Assembly (NCBI GenBank): GCA_028023455.1 | Contig: JAQFVV010000183.1 | Span: 2,209,975-2,273,974, forward strand | DNA from: Epiperipatus broadwayi | Taxonomy: Eukaryota; Onychophora; Udeonychophora; Euonychophora; Peripatidae | DNA: 64,000 nucleotides | Direction of reading: 5' to 3' | In this document: piece by piece, positions 43,176 through 54,660 of the stretch | How the letters are laid out: every line of letters starts with the position of its first letter | Position numbering within the stretch: position 1 is the first letter of the stretch | The notes under the pieces: generated by a model | The model's input: the letters and a program-made list of their open reading frames with translations, nothing else | Databases searched by the model: none | What the model was told of the DNA's origin: nothing | Translations under genes and position numbers: made by a program

Positions 43176-43860
43176 TAGTAATTCTAACTCTCTATTTTTA
43201 TTTTGACATATACCAACCCAAAATATATATGGTGACAGTCTATGCTCATTTGCATGACCGCCAACCAAATTTTCTTCTCTATTCTTTCCTTATCCTGAAT
43301 GTGAATTTCTTTTTAAATACAAATATATTTTATGAAGAGAAACAAAATATTACATTTCAAATATTAATCAAAATATATAAAATGCACTAACATGCATAAT
43401 TATTTTATTTGCATAAATTTGCATCACTCCAAGTCAATTTATTATATTTTGTAATACGGCTATGATTATGAGGGCTTGAACCTTGAAAGCGCTTAGCCAT
43501 TTAATGAATAGATATTAAAATAATATATATTTGCTTTATTTGTTTTTAGTTTTGTGTGCTTGTGCGTGTTAGCGCATTTTATATATTTTGATTTGATTCA
43601 TAATTAGCCACAAAGTATAAACTATTTGCTTATTTCAAATATTAATAAATTGCTATAATATTAAACTAATATAATTTTTTTTTTTTTTTAAAAAAAAAAA
43701 ACATTTTCAAATATCATTAAAATTAGTAATAAAAAAAAATATTGATTTGAGTTAAAACATATATTTATATAAGCTTTCTTACTAGATTGATTTGTTTTAG
43801 GGTTTGAATTCAAGTTCAATTTCAAAATGTTGTAGACTATTTTGAACTCCTAATATTCAC
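43176..43860. other. AT-rich non-coding stretch
   Basis: Contains an adjacent T13/A10 run near 43677-43700, a potential hairpin. No gene recognised. Confidence 0.4.
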
Positions 43861-43869
43861 ACCATAGAC

Positions 43870-44541
43870 CCATGTTTCCCAATGTGGAGCACATGCCACC
43901 CAGGGTGGCAATTTGATTTTCAAGGGGGGAATTTGAGAATGAGTTATTAACTATGAATTTGAAAGTCTGCTAATTATTTATATATCTTATTAAAAATTAA
44001 ACTAAAAATGTTTTTAAATTTTCCTCTTTCCAGACCATCTTCTTATCAGTGTCCTTTCTGTTTAAATAACCTTTACTCCTTACTTCTCAATTATTACTTG
44101 GGGCATGTCATGTGAATTTGTTAATGACATTTTAGTCTTTCTTAACATGAACAGAAGTTCACTTTTTGAATAAGAATTATACATGGATAAGCATTTATTT
44201 TATAACGTCTTGCGTGCGATTATAATTATAATAGAATGACAGCCTGTTAAGCTAATTGTGCAGACGCTGTGAGAATGTTATTAATAAATGAATACCTTCG
44301 AACAACCACATGATATAGTATTTGTGTAAGAGTAAAAAGGAATCCTCTTACCCTTATGACTCAAATGTGGTTGTTCGAAGGTATTCATTTATTAATAACA
44401 TTCTCACAGCGTCTGCGCAATTAGCTTAACAGGCTGTCATTCTATCATAATAATAAGAATTGCATGTCATGCATGGGAGAATGGCATCAGGATTTTAGAG
44501 GTACTTAAGTGGGGTAGGGACAAAAATGTTAGGAACCACTG
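43870..44541. mobile_element. hAT-type MITE (~670 bp) with internal palindrome
   Basis: Left end CCATGTTTCCCAATGTGG and right end ATGTTAGGAACCACTG are imperfect inverted repeats; the right end is the common hAT terminus CAGTGGTTCC in reverse. An exact 8 bp duplication CCATAGAC flanks it (43862-43869, 44542-44549). Inside, 44228-44310 and 44358-44450 form a family D palindrome: ACAGCCTGTTAAGCTAATTG / CAATTAGCTTAACAGGCTGT and GTTATTAATAAATGAATACC / GGTATTCATTTATTAATAAC. No transposase. Confidence 0.85.
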
Positions 44542-44554
44542 CCATAGACTGTTC

Positions 44555-45195
44555 AGATTCTTTCCAGTAAGTATTTTCTGGTGAGATGTTTTTATATTGA
44601 TAAATATTTTCCTCTTTCTTTGAGTTTATTTTTTTTCAACAATTAAACTTCTATCATATTTTTTTTATATGTAAAGATTTGGCATGTAGGTATTTCATAT
44701 TCAATTAGTCATATCATAAGAGAATCAGGTATATTTATAAATTAAAGATAGCTTGGAAAATCTTCCAGGCTACATCTCACATGATTGACAATTGATACAA
44801 ATGGTGGATCTAATCCCTCATTTTGGCAATTAAATCACTATAGTAATCTTTCATGCTGTCATGGTGCAACACAACTTCAGCTTGAAGGTGGATTATCAGA
44901 ATCTTGTTATTTCATGGAAACTATCTATTAAACTGCAGTAAGAAATTTCCTTACCTTCAAGCCTATTTGCAGAAATGACATGCTTATATTTAGTATATAA
45001 TTATTAAATGCTGGAACATTGAGTCTTTATTGTTTAAAACCGTATCAAGTATTAAAACTATTACTTCATAATACCATGTTATTTTTTTTTAATTTATGAT
45101 TTTACTAATTAGTTAAATGAGTATTTTTATTTTTATCAATAACCAAGTTTTATTATTTACTTCAAAATTATTTGTTAAGCTGTTTAGCAAATTAG
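44555..45195. other. AT-rich stretch with possible minus-strand coding relic
   Basis: On the minus strand at about 44950-44730 an open piece reads VVLHHDSMKDYYSDLIAKMR and later DVAWKIFQAIFNL. The latter loosely resembles the end of Tigger/jerky-type transposases (D.AW.I..AW pattern). It is broken by stops and the match is weak. Confidence 0.25.
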
Positions 45196-45199
45196 TCAA

Positions 45200-45745
45200 A
45201 TAGAGAAAGGCTTTAACCTTTTCCACAGGTATTTTAAATGTTTATAATAGCTGAAAGATGAACTTTTTGACTATAGAGGGAAAGGTTAAAGCCTTTCTCT
45301 TTATAATTACATACTGCCTGTGTGCTTGATAAATAATTAGAACAATACATTAGTTTCTATATCTCCATTAAAAAGATAGTAACATTAATTCATTGTAAAT
45401 TGCAAGATTTTTGTCAAAAACGGAATAATGGATTTAAATGTGAAGTCAGTAACATCTTCACACTCTCGAACCAAGATGTTTCAGATTGGCCTATATAAAT
45501 GTAAATTTAGGTTAAAGATAAGATAGCCATTCTTATCTTTATAAAGTCTGTATCATGTGTGGAGGTTTGAGAAAAAAGCCGATCTTATCTTTATAAAGTC
45601 TGCATCATCTGTGGAGGTTTGAGAGTTCTTTCTATAGTCAAAAAAACTACATCATTTGGCTATTATAAACATTTAAATGCCTATGGAAAAGGTTAAAGCT
45701 TTTCTCTTTATAATTACTTAATGCTTTTGCTCGACAAATAATTAG
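45200..45745. repeat. Complex inverted and direct repeat
   Basis: 45203-45272 is inverse to 45628-45710 (GAAAGGCTTTAACCTTTTCC / GGAAAAGGTTAAAGC). The same block is also present directly at 45282-45340 (GGAAAGGTTAAAGCCTTTCT). Within, 45533-45625 is a tandem duplication of about 58 bp (TCTTATCTTTATAAAGTCTG). Class unknown; it has the look of another foldback family. Confidence 0.65.
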
Positions 45746-46120
45746 AAAATTATTTTATCTAAAAATCATTTTATAACTAAATTTTAAAATATATTATTTA
45801 TGCTTATAACAAAAAAAACTAATTTTGACCACTATCAGGATGTATTTTACATTTCTAATATTAACTTTCCAACTTGACATTTATAATTTATTAAAAATGA
45901 ACAATTATAAAGTAATATTTTATTTTTTATTATTACTAAATTTACTAAATTTTAAGCTCTTGTTTGAGATTAATAAAACAATCACCTATTTGTTCATTAT
46001 TCAATTTTCTTCTAAATAAATAAAAAAAAAATCATTTTTTTATTTCTTTAATATTTCTACCTAGAGATTGTGAGTTTTATTAACTGTTATGCATGCACTT
46101 GATTTAGTACTTTTAGTGAA
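45746..46120. other. AT-rich non-coding stretch
   Basis: A 64-codon AT-rich open frame at 45825-46019 is hydrophobic by composition and has no support as a gene. Confidence 0.4.
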
Positions 46121-46136
46121 GATTTGAGAAATTTTT

Positions 46137-46236
46137 TTTCTTCAAGTGTCATAGCATTGGCTGGGACACGAACCCGCAACCCGGGCAACTGCTTGTAAGG
46201 CAGTCATGCTGACCTCTCGACCACCAATGCAAGACA
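46137..46236 (-). mobile_element. tRNA-derived SINE (family S)
   Basis: On the minus strand: GCATTGGTGGTCGAGAGGTC, GCCTTACAAGCAGTTGCC, GCGGGTTCGTGTCCC, GCTATGACACTTG and A-tail. A target-site duplication ATTTGAGAAATTTTT flanks it at 46122-46136 and 46237-46251. Confidence 0.9.
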
Positions 46237-46251
46237 ATTTGAGAAATTTTT

Positions 46252-46884
46252 CACTAGAAAAATACTAATTTTACATAAAAATCAATAATAGACTTTTGGA
46301 TTAGAGCTGCTGTGATGTAATCATGATTAGAATGATGAAACAAATATTATTGCATGGAAGGTTTAAAAAACATAAAAATAATCATCTTCAGTTCTCAAAG
46401 TAATTATTAGATTGTCTTAAGTTGTTATTAACTTTTTTTAAAATTCTAAATAATTTCATGTAAGTAATATAAAGTAATTTATTTTATTTTTTAGAATATT
46501 GTAAATATTATTAAATCAGTGTTTATTTACAGATTTGTTTCTGAGGTCAAGTTCACCCTGATTACATTACACCAGTTCTAATCCCAAAACATCTTCAATA
46601 AGTTTTCTGTTTAAATTCTGAAAAAAAATTTCAGATGCAATCCACATCTTTAATGGATTTCACTAACCATAATATAAGATCTGAGAAAGACTGTTGGACA
46701 GCCAGCTTACATTTGAAAAGAATAAATACACGTCAAAGCATTTAATTATTATTATTACTTACATTTACTACATAGAAAATAACTATACACAAAAACATAT
46801 ATGAGATACACCCAAAATCTGAATAAAGTTTAAAATTTTTGCTCAGTACACTTTTGTCTAAGTTATATTAGTCATAGTCTTGGC
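46252..46884. other. AT-rich non-coding stretch
   Basis: No gene recognised; 46535-46700 is slightly GC-richer. Confidence 0.4.
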
Positions 46885-47195
46885 ATCTGATATAAAGAGA
46901 AGATTTCCAGCTTTATTAAAGAAAGATGAATGGGTGATTAGCATAATTAAATAGCTAATTATTTGCTTAAATAGACCATTTTTAAGAGAACACAGGAGTC
47001 TTTTTGGTTAATAGCATTTTTATCTTTTGCAATGTGCAAGGCCTCTTTCAGTTTACACTTGGTGTCATTGCACTCTAGGTATATGGTAGTGAAGATGTGG
47101 CCAGAAGTGGATTGCTAATCACCCATTCAAGTTTCTCTAATAAAGCTAGCAATCTACTTTTTCCTGTCACATGCCTTGACTATGATTATTATAAC
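46885..47195 (-). pseudogene. Penelope-like endonuclease C-terminal relic within an inverted repeat
   Basis: On the minus strand from about 47078: ECNDTKCKLKEALHIAKDKN, then AINQKDSCVLLKMVYLSK and a stop at about 46965. It matches the + strand relic at 9085-9260 in peptide pattern and in flanking DNA. 46885-46950 and 47122-47190 form inverse copies (TGGCATCTGATATAAAG-type, GAATGGGTGATTAGC / GCTAATCACCCATTC), so the relic sits inside a foldback. Confidence 0.5.
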
Positions 47196-48740
47196 TTAGT
47201 CGAAAGTACACTAGGCAAAAATTGCAAACTTTATACAGATTTTAAGCATATCTTGTATATGTTTTTGTATATGTTATTTTCCATATTACATTTTCTTGAG
47301 ATATTGCATACCAAAATTTACATTTACTATGTAAAAACATATCTTTAAAAATGATCAGAATGTTTTTACAATGTTATGTTCTATGTGTAATTAAGCATCA
47401 GAAAACCATGTTCAGATAATATTTACTATAATGTTAAATTTCATAACATCTAAATCTACTTGAACAAATAAAATTTTTATTAAATACTTCAAATTCTTTG
47501 ATATTGTTGAATTTGTTAGTAAATGTAGATTTAATTCTTTTTAATGTTTCAATTTATTAAAAAAATAAACTATGTAGTAATATGAATAGCATTTTTTTTC
47601 AATGCTATTTACTTGTCTGGGTTCAAATTCCATTGGAACTTGGAAAGTTTTCCACATTGATGACTATTCTCTGAGCAAACAAGATATTTGACATTCGTAA
47701 GTGCATAGCTAGTAATTATAATAGCTGGAGGATAAAGATGCTAAAATAATTTAAGTTTGTCAAATGTATGTAGATGTATTGATCATAAAACAAAACAAAA
47801 ATGTGATAAAATGCAGTTCTTTCTTGGGTGGGATTTGCGTTACATTGCTTTTATTTTTCTGGAAATATTTTAAAAGCTTTAGTTATATAAAAGTTATTGA
47901 CACGATTATATTAGAAATTAGAATTGTTAATTATAAATGAAAATTTTTTTACTAATGGAGGGGGAAGGGATAAAAAATAACCTTATGAATTATTTATGTC
48001 TAATATTTATGATAAAATAATGAACACAATATAAAACAATTATACAGCTTGCTACACAGAAGGTCACCAAAGTTTAAACCTTCAAGTAATAGAGTAAACA
48101 CAATGTTTTCACTCAAGTAGTGGATTTTTTATTATTATTTCGGATATAAATTGAGGTATATTTCAGATTTTATAATTCAAAACACTCTACACTTATTTTT
48201 TGTAAATGTGTTATAATATATATATATATAATTTTAATGTCAATACAATTACATCAGTGAATGTTTAAAAAATTGGAATTAATATATTATTTTCTTGACT
48301 ATTTTAACTTCATATAAAACAACTTTTAGATAAAATTTAAAAGACTTAATTTTTGTGCTTTATAAAATTTAGGTTATCTGAAACTCATTCAATCGAGAGA
48401 GATTGAAGTTTTAATTAAAAAAAAAAAAGTTCTTTTATAATGAAGTAAGCTCTTAATCGTGGTGATGCAATTTATCTTTTCTAAGTTTATAAAAAAAAAG
48501 TTGTATTTGTCCAACATATATACTGTTTTAATAAAGTAATATGTTTGTGTGTGTTTGTAAAAAAAATAAAAATATTTTATGGCAGTATATATATATTAAA
48601 AGTAATATTGGCTTTTTACTTATGAGTTTAAGATCAAGAAACACCATGGTCTTTCTTCTCAGTTGCCTGATAAGACAGAATGAATGTATGTGTTAATGAT
48701 AAATATTTTTTCAGTAGATATATAATCATGACAGGTAAAA
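47196..48740. other. AT-rich non-coding stretch
   Basis: No gene or repeat recognised apart from short TA and G-rich runs (47958-47970). Confidence 0.4.
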
Positions 48741-48871
48741 ATAAATGATGACCCTTATTCCCAGGAGGCTGTAAAGTCACCAACCAAGGCAGCGGTTGGT
48801 GGCCGAAGGCGGAGGGTGCTAAGAATCCCCTGATTGCAGACCCAGGCTGCCATTTGATGACGACTTTTTAT

Positions 48872-49819
48872 TTAGGTACTTACAACTGCAGATCACTTTC
48901 AAGTGAAGGAAGATTGCAAGAATTAGAAGAAGAACTGTCTTATATTAAATGGGACCTTATTGGACTTTGTGAAGTTAGAAGAAAAGGTGAAGAGACAATT
49001 GATTAAAAAAGTGGACATATACTCTACTATAAAGGCACAAATATTGGAAATACAAGTGGAGTAGGATTCATTATAAATAAAAAGTGGAAGAACAACATTG
49101 TGGAGAATGATGGTGCATTGGACAGAGGGGCAAGATTAGTTATACAACTTAATAGCAGATATCAAATGCAGATAATTCAGGTTTATGCCCCAACAAGTTC
49201 TCATAGTGATAAAGTAGTAGAAGATTTTTATATGGATGTACAAAAGGCTTGTGATCAGGGTAAACAACATTTTAAAATTGTTATGGGAGATTTTAATGCT
49301 AGAATTGGTAAACAAATGAAAGATGAAAATGCTGTAGGTAATTTTGGTTATGGTAATAGAAATGAGAGAGGACATAGACTTGTGGAGTTTGCAGAAAAAG
49401 AAAAACTTTATATTATGAATTCTTTTTTTTGGAAAAAATGTTAAAAGGAAATGGACATGGAAGCATCCAAATAAAGGTACAGCAGAATTGGATTATATTT
49501 TGACTAACAGAAAATACATATTTCAAGATTGTAATATTCTTAATAAATTTCCCACAGGAAGTGATCATCGATTAGTAAGATGTAAGATACATGTTAATGC
49601 AAAACTAAAGAGACAAAAATTATTAAGAAAAACAATATTTACAGTTGATATTCCTAATCTTCAGAAACATTCTAATGAATTTAAATTAGAACTTACAAAT
49701 CAGTTTCAAGTATTAGTAGATTTTGAACATGATTCAGATTTGAATGAAATTAATATGAAAATAACTGATACATTTTTAAAAACTGCAACAAAGATAGCTG
49801 GTAGAAAAAGCAGCAATTG
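48872..49819 (+). pseudogene. RTE AP endonuclease domain (broken)
   Basis: The frame opens with LGTYNCRSLSSEGRL (Asn motif), GLCEVRRKG (catalytic Glu), then a TAA at 49004. It continues with GNTSGVGFIINKKW, VYAPTSSHSD, MGDFNARIG (GDFN) and NRNERGHRLVEFA. A T8 run at 49424-49431 shifts the frame. The other frame holds WTWKHPN, AELDYILTNRK and SDHRLVRCKI (the SDH motif) and runs to a stop at 49818-49820. All catalytic blocks of an APE-type nuclease are present across the two frames. The enzyme nicks target DNA to prime reverse transcription; here it is inactivated by one stop and one frameshift. Confidence 0.88.
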
Positions 49820-50090
49820 ACCAATAAAATTTCTACTGAAGCTAGAGAATTTATGAAGAAAAGAAGGAATATGAAGATATACAAAAATGGTGCATTAAAA
49901 AGGATTGAATATCTCAAATTTTGTAAAATGGTGGAGAAAAGAGTTAAAATGATATAAAAAAGTATAATTGTGAACGAGCAAGGAAAGCTGTAGAAGAGAA
50001 TAAAAGTCTGAAGAGTGTTTATTGGTAGGAAATTTATATCTGCAATAAAAAAAAAAAGATGGAATTATTACTAAAAAGAGAGATGACATC
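49820..50090 (+). pseudogene. RTE linker between endonuclease and RT
   Basis: Basic, Lys/Glu-rich codons (for example TEAREFMKKRRNMK) are scattered over frames with several stops and an A12 run at 50047-50058. It corresponds to the connector that precedes the RT in RTE polyproteins. Confidence 0.7.
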
Positions 50091-51356
50091 ATGAAATGGG
50101 TAGAAGACTTCTATCAAGAATTATATAGTAATAAAGAACAAGTACCTCCTATATCTATTATATCTTCTGAATTGCCCAGAATTTTAAATGAAGAAGTGAG
50201 ACATGCAATTAAATTTATGAAGAAAGGAAAGGCTCCAGGTAATGATGGAAAAGAAGCAGGTGAAGAAATAGAATTTTTTTTAGCAAAGTTATATACCAAA
50301 TGTCTAAATGATAAAGATGTACCAGATGATTGGAAGAATGCAGTATTAATATTAATATTTAAAAAAGGTGATAAAGAAGATATTAGAAATTACAGACCTA
50401 TCAGCCTTTTATCAGTTTTATACAAAATTTTTACCAAGATAATTACAACTCGTCTACAGAGAACATTGGATTTCCACCAACCAAGAGAACAAGCTGGATT
50501 TAAAAGTGGTTTTAGTACAGTAGATCATATCCAGGTATTGAGAGAAGTTATAGAAAGGACAAATGAATATGAGTTGCCATTATGCTTTGGATTTGTAGAT
50601 TATGAAAAGGCATTTGATTCTATAAACATTTCTTCAGTGATTAAAGCATTGGATCATCAAGGTATAGATCCAGGATATTGTCATATTTTAAAGAATATTT
50701 ATAAAAATGCAACAGCAACAATTAGATTACATAATGATACTGGGAAAGTCAACATTGAGAAGGGTGTAAGACAGGGTGACTCCATATCTCCAAAACTTTT
50801 TACAGCAGTGCTGCAAGAAGTATTTTGTGGATTAAAATGGGAAGCTAAAGGGGTGAAAGTAAATGGAGATTATTTAAGTCATTTAGATTTTGCAGATGAT
50901 GTAGTTGTTTTTGCAAATAATGCTTTAGAGCTGCAGGAAATGTTGCAGGAGTTATCAGATGAAAGTAGGAAAGTAGGACTAAAGATAAATGTTAAAAAGA
51001 CTAAAGTAATGTTTAATGGATTTTTTCAAAATATGAAAATAAAGATTGATTATGATGAGTTAGAAGAAGTTAACAGCTACAAATACCTTGGTCAGATTAT
51101 TAATACAGATGGAAACATAATGGATGAAATTAATCATAGAATTAAACTTGTTTGGAGTGCTTTTGGTAGAAATAACTTGATACTAAAAGGAAATATGCCT
51201 ATGTGTTTGAAAAGAAAGGTTTTTAATAAATGTGTTTTACCAGTTCTTACTTATGGATCTGAGACTTGGACACTTAATAGAAGAGCAATACAGAGACTTC
51301 AGACCACTCAAAGAAGTATGGAGAGATGCATGTTGGGAGTAACAAGAAGAGATTGA
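50091..51356 (+). pseudogene. RTE reverse transcriptase ORF, 421 codons
   Basis: The longest open frame in the window. RT blocks in order: GKAPGNDG at residues 46-53, NYRPISLLSVLYKIFTKII at 100-118, REQAGFKSGFSTVDHI at 132-147, motif A FVDYEKAFDSI at 168-178 with catalytic Asp170, motif B GVRQGDSISPKLF at 225-237, motif C LDFADD at 265-270 with Asp269 and Asp270, GLKIN at 296-300, YLGQIINTDG at 332-341, and LPVLTYGSETWTL at 383-395. The catalytic triad is complete. The ATG is only the first in frame; the original protein began far upstream with the endonuclease. The stop TGA at 51354 replaces a residue, since the C-terminal tail continues in the same frame. A good RT core in a dead element; it could still give a peptide. 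Confidence 0.9.
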
Positions 51357-51661
51357 AAATGCAATAAATGGGTAAGAGAACAAACAGGTGTTACTGACCT
51401 CATTGAAAAAATTAAAAGACTGAAGTGGAGTTGGGCTGGACATATTGATAGAAGAGATGATAATAGATGGACAATTGAAATCTTAAACTGGATTCCAAGA
51501 TTGTAAAAGACCCAGAAAGAGACCATACGTGAGATGGATAGTTGAAATAATAAAGTGTGCAGGGGTGATGTGGAAAAGAGAAGCTAAAGATCAAAGATGG
51601 ATTGAACTTGGAGTGACCTTCATCCTGCAGTGGATTGATAATGATTGATGATGATGATGAA
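51357..51661 (+). pseudogene. RTE C-terminal tail and 3' end
   Basis: Continues as NKWVREQTGVTDLIEKIKRL and WSWAGHIDRRDDNRWTIEI, up to a frameshift near 51502 (CCAAGATTG lacks bases present at 38870-38880). Then RPYVRWI, AKDQRWIEL and a (TGATGA)n end. This WAGH and RW-rich tail is shared by the copies at 14663, 36100 and 38700. Confidence 0.82.
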
Positions 51662-52290
51662 TAATTTTAAAATAAATTATGTAAAATATAATAAATTAAA
51701 AAAAGAATAATCTCATGACTACTGCTAAAAAAAAAACCCAATTAAATCAAGCTATTTATTGAATGCATATGATGTCAAATTACATATAAAAATACTTTAT
51801 ATACTTATTAAATGTTGTTTGTGTATATATATTATAATGATCCAAAATGAAGTGAAGATCGAATCTACGTATCTGCAACTACCAAGGTACCATCTAGGCA
51901 TTTAAACCTAGAAAAATTTATAGAGTAGGCAGACACGCGCTGTTAAGATTCCACTTTATTTAAATATTCAGATCGTTAGCCCAAGTCACTAGCTCAGAGG
52001 AGTAGCAGAGATAATAAAATATAAATTTTATATCTTAAATATAAAAGAATAAAAGCCACTGCCAGAAATTAACACATAAAAATATTTATTTACACACATA
52101 TAAAATAACATTTAAATTTTGAGGAATAAATTCAACATTTTAGATTTTTCTATTAATCTTTAGTTTTACATTTAAGTAAATTACAACCATGAGTTTAATA
52201 TTTATTTAGTGAGTCAAGTATGAATAGACTACATAGATCTGCATTTGAAAAGAAAATATTCTTCCCTGATTTAACCTTAGGCAACAAATT
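51662..52290. other. Non-coding stretch
   Basis: 51850-52000 is less AT-rich (TACGTATCTGCAACTACC, CAGACACGCGCTG) with no match in the window. Otherwise nothing recognised. Confidence 0.35.
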
Positions 52291-52296
52291 TCGCAA

Positions 52297-52509
52297 TCAA
52301 ACCGGCGCCAATCCATCTGATACATTTATGTATTCAATGTAGCATGAAAATACGACAACACAAAATACTATACTGTCAGGAATGTACATCTGATCAGTAA
52401 ATAGAATTAGAGAAGTCATTGTCTCTCCACCAACAGGAATGTTACATCTGTTGGCGAGTAGAACAATAAACATAAAACTCCATAGGAATGGACTGTGGTC
52501 CTTTGCCAT
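52297..52509 (-). CDS. Small ORF of 70 codons, hypothetical membrane or secreted peptide
   Basis: ATG at 52507-52509 in good start context (AAGATGG: A at -3, G at +4), stop at 52297-52299. Residues 6-20 (SPFLWSFMFIVLLAN) look like a signal peptide or membrane anchor, and SIVFCVVVFSCYIEYI near 45-60 is a second hydrophobic segment. Composition is balanced and not low-complexity. The DNA upstream on the same strand (52520-53020) is richer in CpG than the rest of the window, which could mark a promoter or 5' untranslated region. I recognise no family. It could be a first exon whose donor lies before the stop, or part of a young unrecognised repeat. Confidence 0.35.
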   Translation of the reverse strand: MAKDHSPFLWSFMFIVLLANRCNIPVGGETMTSLILFTDQMYIPDSIVFCVVVFSCYIEYINVSDGLAPV

Positions 52510-53020
52510 CTTACAAACCCATCCATAGGCAAACAGGTGTGTGGCATATATATATAATCCTGCCCATAGCGGATCTCATACTACATCTACAATTACACAA
52601 ATATATCCAATCCATTGAACCAATTCAACTACGAAATGAATAACCTAAGATTACCCTCCCTTAATATAACTTTACAAAACTATATAGCCATTCACGCCCG
52701 ACTTAAATTTAACATTTAAATACGTTCGCACAGATTATTTTTATACAATTTGTTTTATAATGTCGAGTATAGATCGGCTGCACAGATTCCACAGTCAAAA
52801 ACATTCCAAATTAAACACAACCGATCAAAATACAAAGTCAATCGATAACGTCAATTGCTGAGGGAATACAGGAGACCCTTTGGTGTTCATCATAAGACAC
52901 CGCAGTGATATCGTTGACTTATATATTCTAATCGACTGTGAAAACCACAACATAATCAACCGCTAACGAATCTATGCAACATCTATACCCAACTTAAATG
53001 TAATGCATTTAATAATTTCT
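52510..53020 (-). promoter_or_regulatory. CpG-bearing stretch, possible promoter of the small minus-strand ORF
   Basis: Contains many CpGs for this window (CATTCACGCCCGAC, ACGTTCGCAC, GTCGAGTATAGATCGGCTG, CAACCGCTAACGAATC). CpG depletion is strong elsewhere. No TATA box or initiator is convincing. Only composition and position support the call. Confidence 0.2.
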
Positions 53021-54655
53021 ACAATAAATATTACTACAAATAAAAATAATAAAGTGGAAATGATTTTAGCAAAACTTAACTATATAAATTTAAACAATCA
53101 ATTATTAATTTGAAAATCAAATAAGAGTTCATTTTAAAATTTAAATTAGCTGAATCTTTAAAAAAAACAATGACGAAAGTTCTTAATTACTTTTTTTTGT
53201 TGTTGTTAATTTGTAAAGTTCATAGCTCACGGTAGAAGAGTTCAGGTTTCTGTTTTTAATTTCCATGGTGCCTCCATTGGAAGATAATGTTCTGGAGATG
53301 GCAATAGCTGGTTCAAGGTATCACAGTCTTTTCATTTTTTTTTTATAGAGAGTGTGGTATGTGCGTCCTACCACATCTCTCAAACACAAAATGCTGGAAC
53401 TGTCCGAAAAAACTGTATTTCCCTTTTTATATTATCCACATGGATTCAATCAACAAAACATCACCAATCCATCACTTTCGTTAGGGTCCAAGCCAAGGCT
53501 TAGTGCTTCCATTGGTCAAGCTAATTTCTCTTTATTTTCTTATCTATCTTTCATCAGATCATTTTAATTATACAAGAGCCCAAGGCTAGCTTGCTTTTCA
53601 AACAATTTATAAACAATCATTTCCATTTACAGATTACAAGAATTAATTAATACCTGTTTTTATTTTTAAATCTTGTACTTTTTTTTTTTTATAAAAAAGT
53701 ATGTTCAAATACTTATTTATTTGTTTTTTTTTTTTTTAAAATATTTTTAAAGTTTGGCATCTGTGCGAATGTATATACGTTTAACAAAACATTTTAATTT
53801 TAGCGTTTAGTTTTTTACTTTTATTTGCGAACTTTTAAGTTTTTATTTTAAATTAATGTAATGACATATTTATATATCGTTACAATATATATATAATAGT
53901 TTAAATAAAAAAAATATAAATAAAAATTACTTACATTTTTATTTTCTTGCAGCTTATATCTATTAATGACCTCCATTTAAGAAACTCTTTTCTCTTATCT
54001 CTTATATAAAATCCTATTTTGTCTTCTGTATGAATGAATGTTTGTCCACAATCCTGTTTAATTTGTTGCTTTAACAAATTGCCTTTTTTTAATTGGTTGC
54101 TTTAACATATTACAAAAATGATGAAGTTGACAGCATCAAAATTTAACTAAACCCTAATTTATATTATGAGCATTTTATACAAAGGAAGTAATTCTTCCCT
54201 TTATATTTAATAATCCATAATTTTTATTATAAAGCATATGTTATTTGAAGGAAGTAATTATATTATTAATATAAAACACTCTGAAAAAATCAGTACATAT
54301 CCTTTTAACTACAATACAGAACTGGAGAGGTATAGTATTTAAATCACAAAGAAAAATGTGATTACAGTACATAAATTCATGTTTGAAATATATTTAGTGA
54401 AAAAAATATAGATGCTATAGTACCATATTTAGAATTAGTTATGGTTAGCATATAATTAAAGTTGTGTAGTTTGAGATGCTAATTTACCAATAATAGTTGG
54501 GCCAGCTAATTTAGAGACTTAATTTGATTGCAAGCATTTTATTCAAAGCAAGTAATTCCACAAAACAATAAAAAAAATTTTTAAAGCAACCAATTTAAAA
54601 AACCTGTTACAAAATGATGGTCTTTCCGGCCAGCTACACATCCCACATTTATTTT
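53021..54655. other. Non-coding stretch with a GC-richer patch
   Basis: 53215-53545 has mixed composition (for example GGAACTGTCCGAAAAAAC, GGTCCAAGCCAAGGC) without a recognised gene. A 71-codon open frame spans 53352-53567 and ends SYLSFIRSF, with no domain. 53640-54655 is plain AT-rich DNA. Confidence 0.35.
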
Positions 54656-54660
54656 TGCAA

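Larger units (their letters stand above)
48749..51661 (+). mobile_element. RTE-clade LINE, nearly full length, inactivated
   Basis: About 2.9 kb: a GC-richer 5' region (48749-48870, with CCAAGGCAGCGGTTGGTGGC), an AP endonuclease, a linker, a reverse transcriptase, a C-terminal tail and a (TGATGA)n end at 51640-51660. Short 5' and 3' non-coding parts, one APE-RT polyprotein and a trinucleotide tail are typical of RTE elements. At least four other pieces in the window derive from it (14663, 30095, 35012, 38658). A possible duplication AAAATAAAT flanks it, but this is weak in AT-rich DNA. Stops and frameshifts in the linker, APE and tail prevent production of a full protein. Confidence 0.88.

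Noticed and set aside
49136-49375. 79-codon minus-strand ORF opposite the LINE endonuclease
   Set aside because: Shadow of the coding strand; no independent signature.
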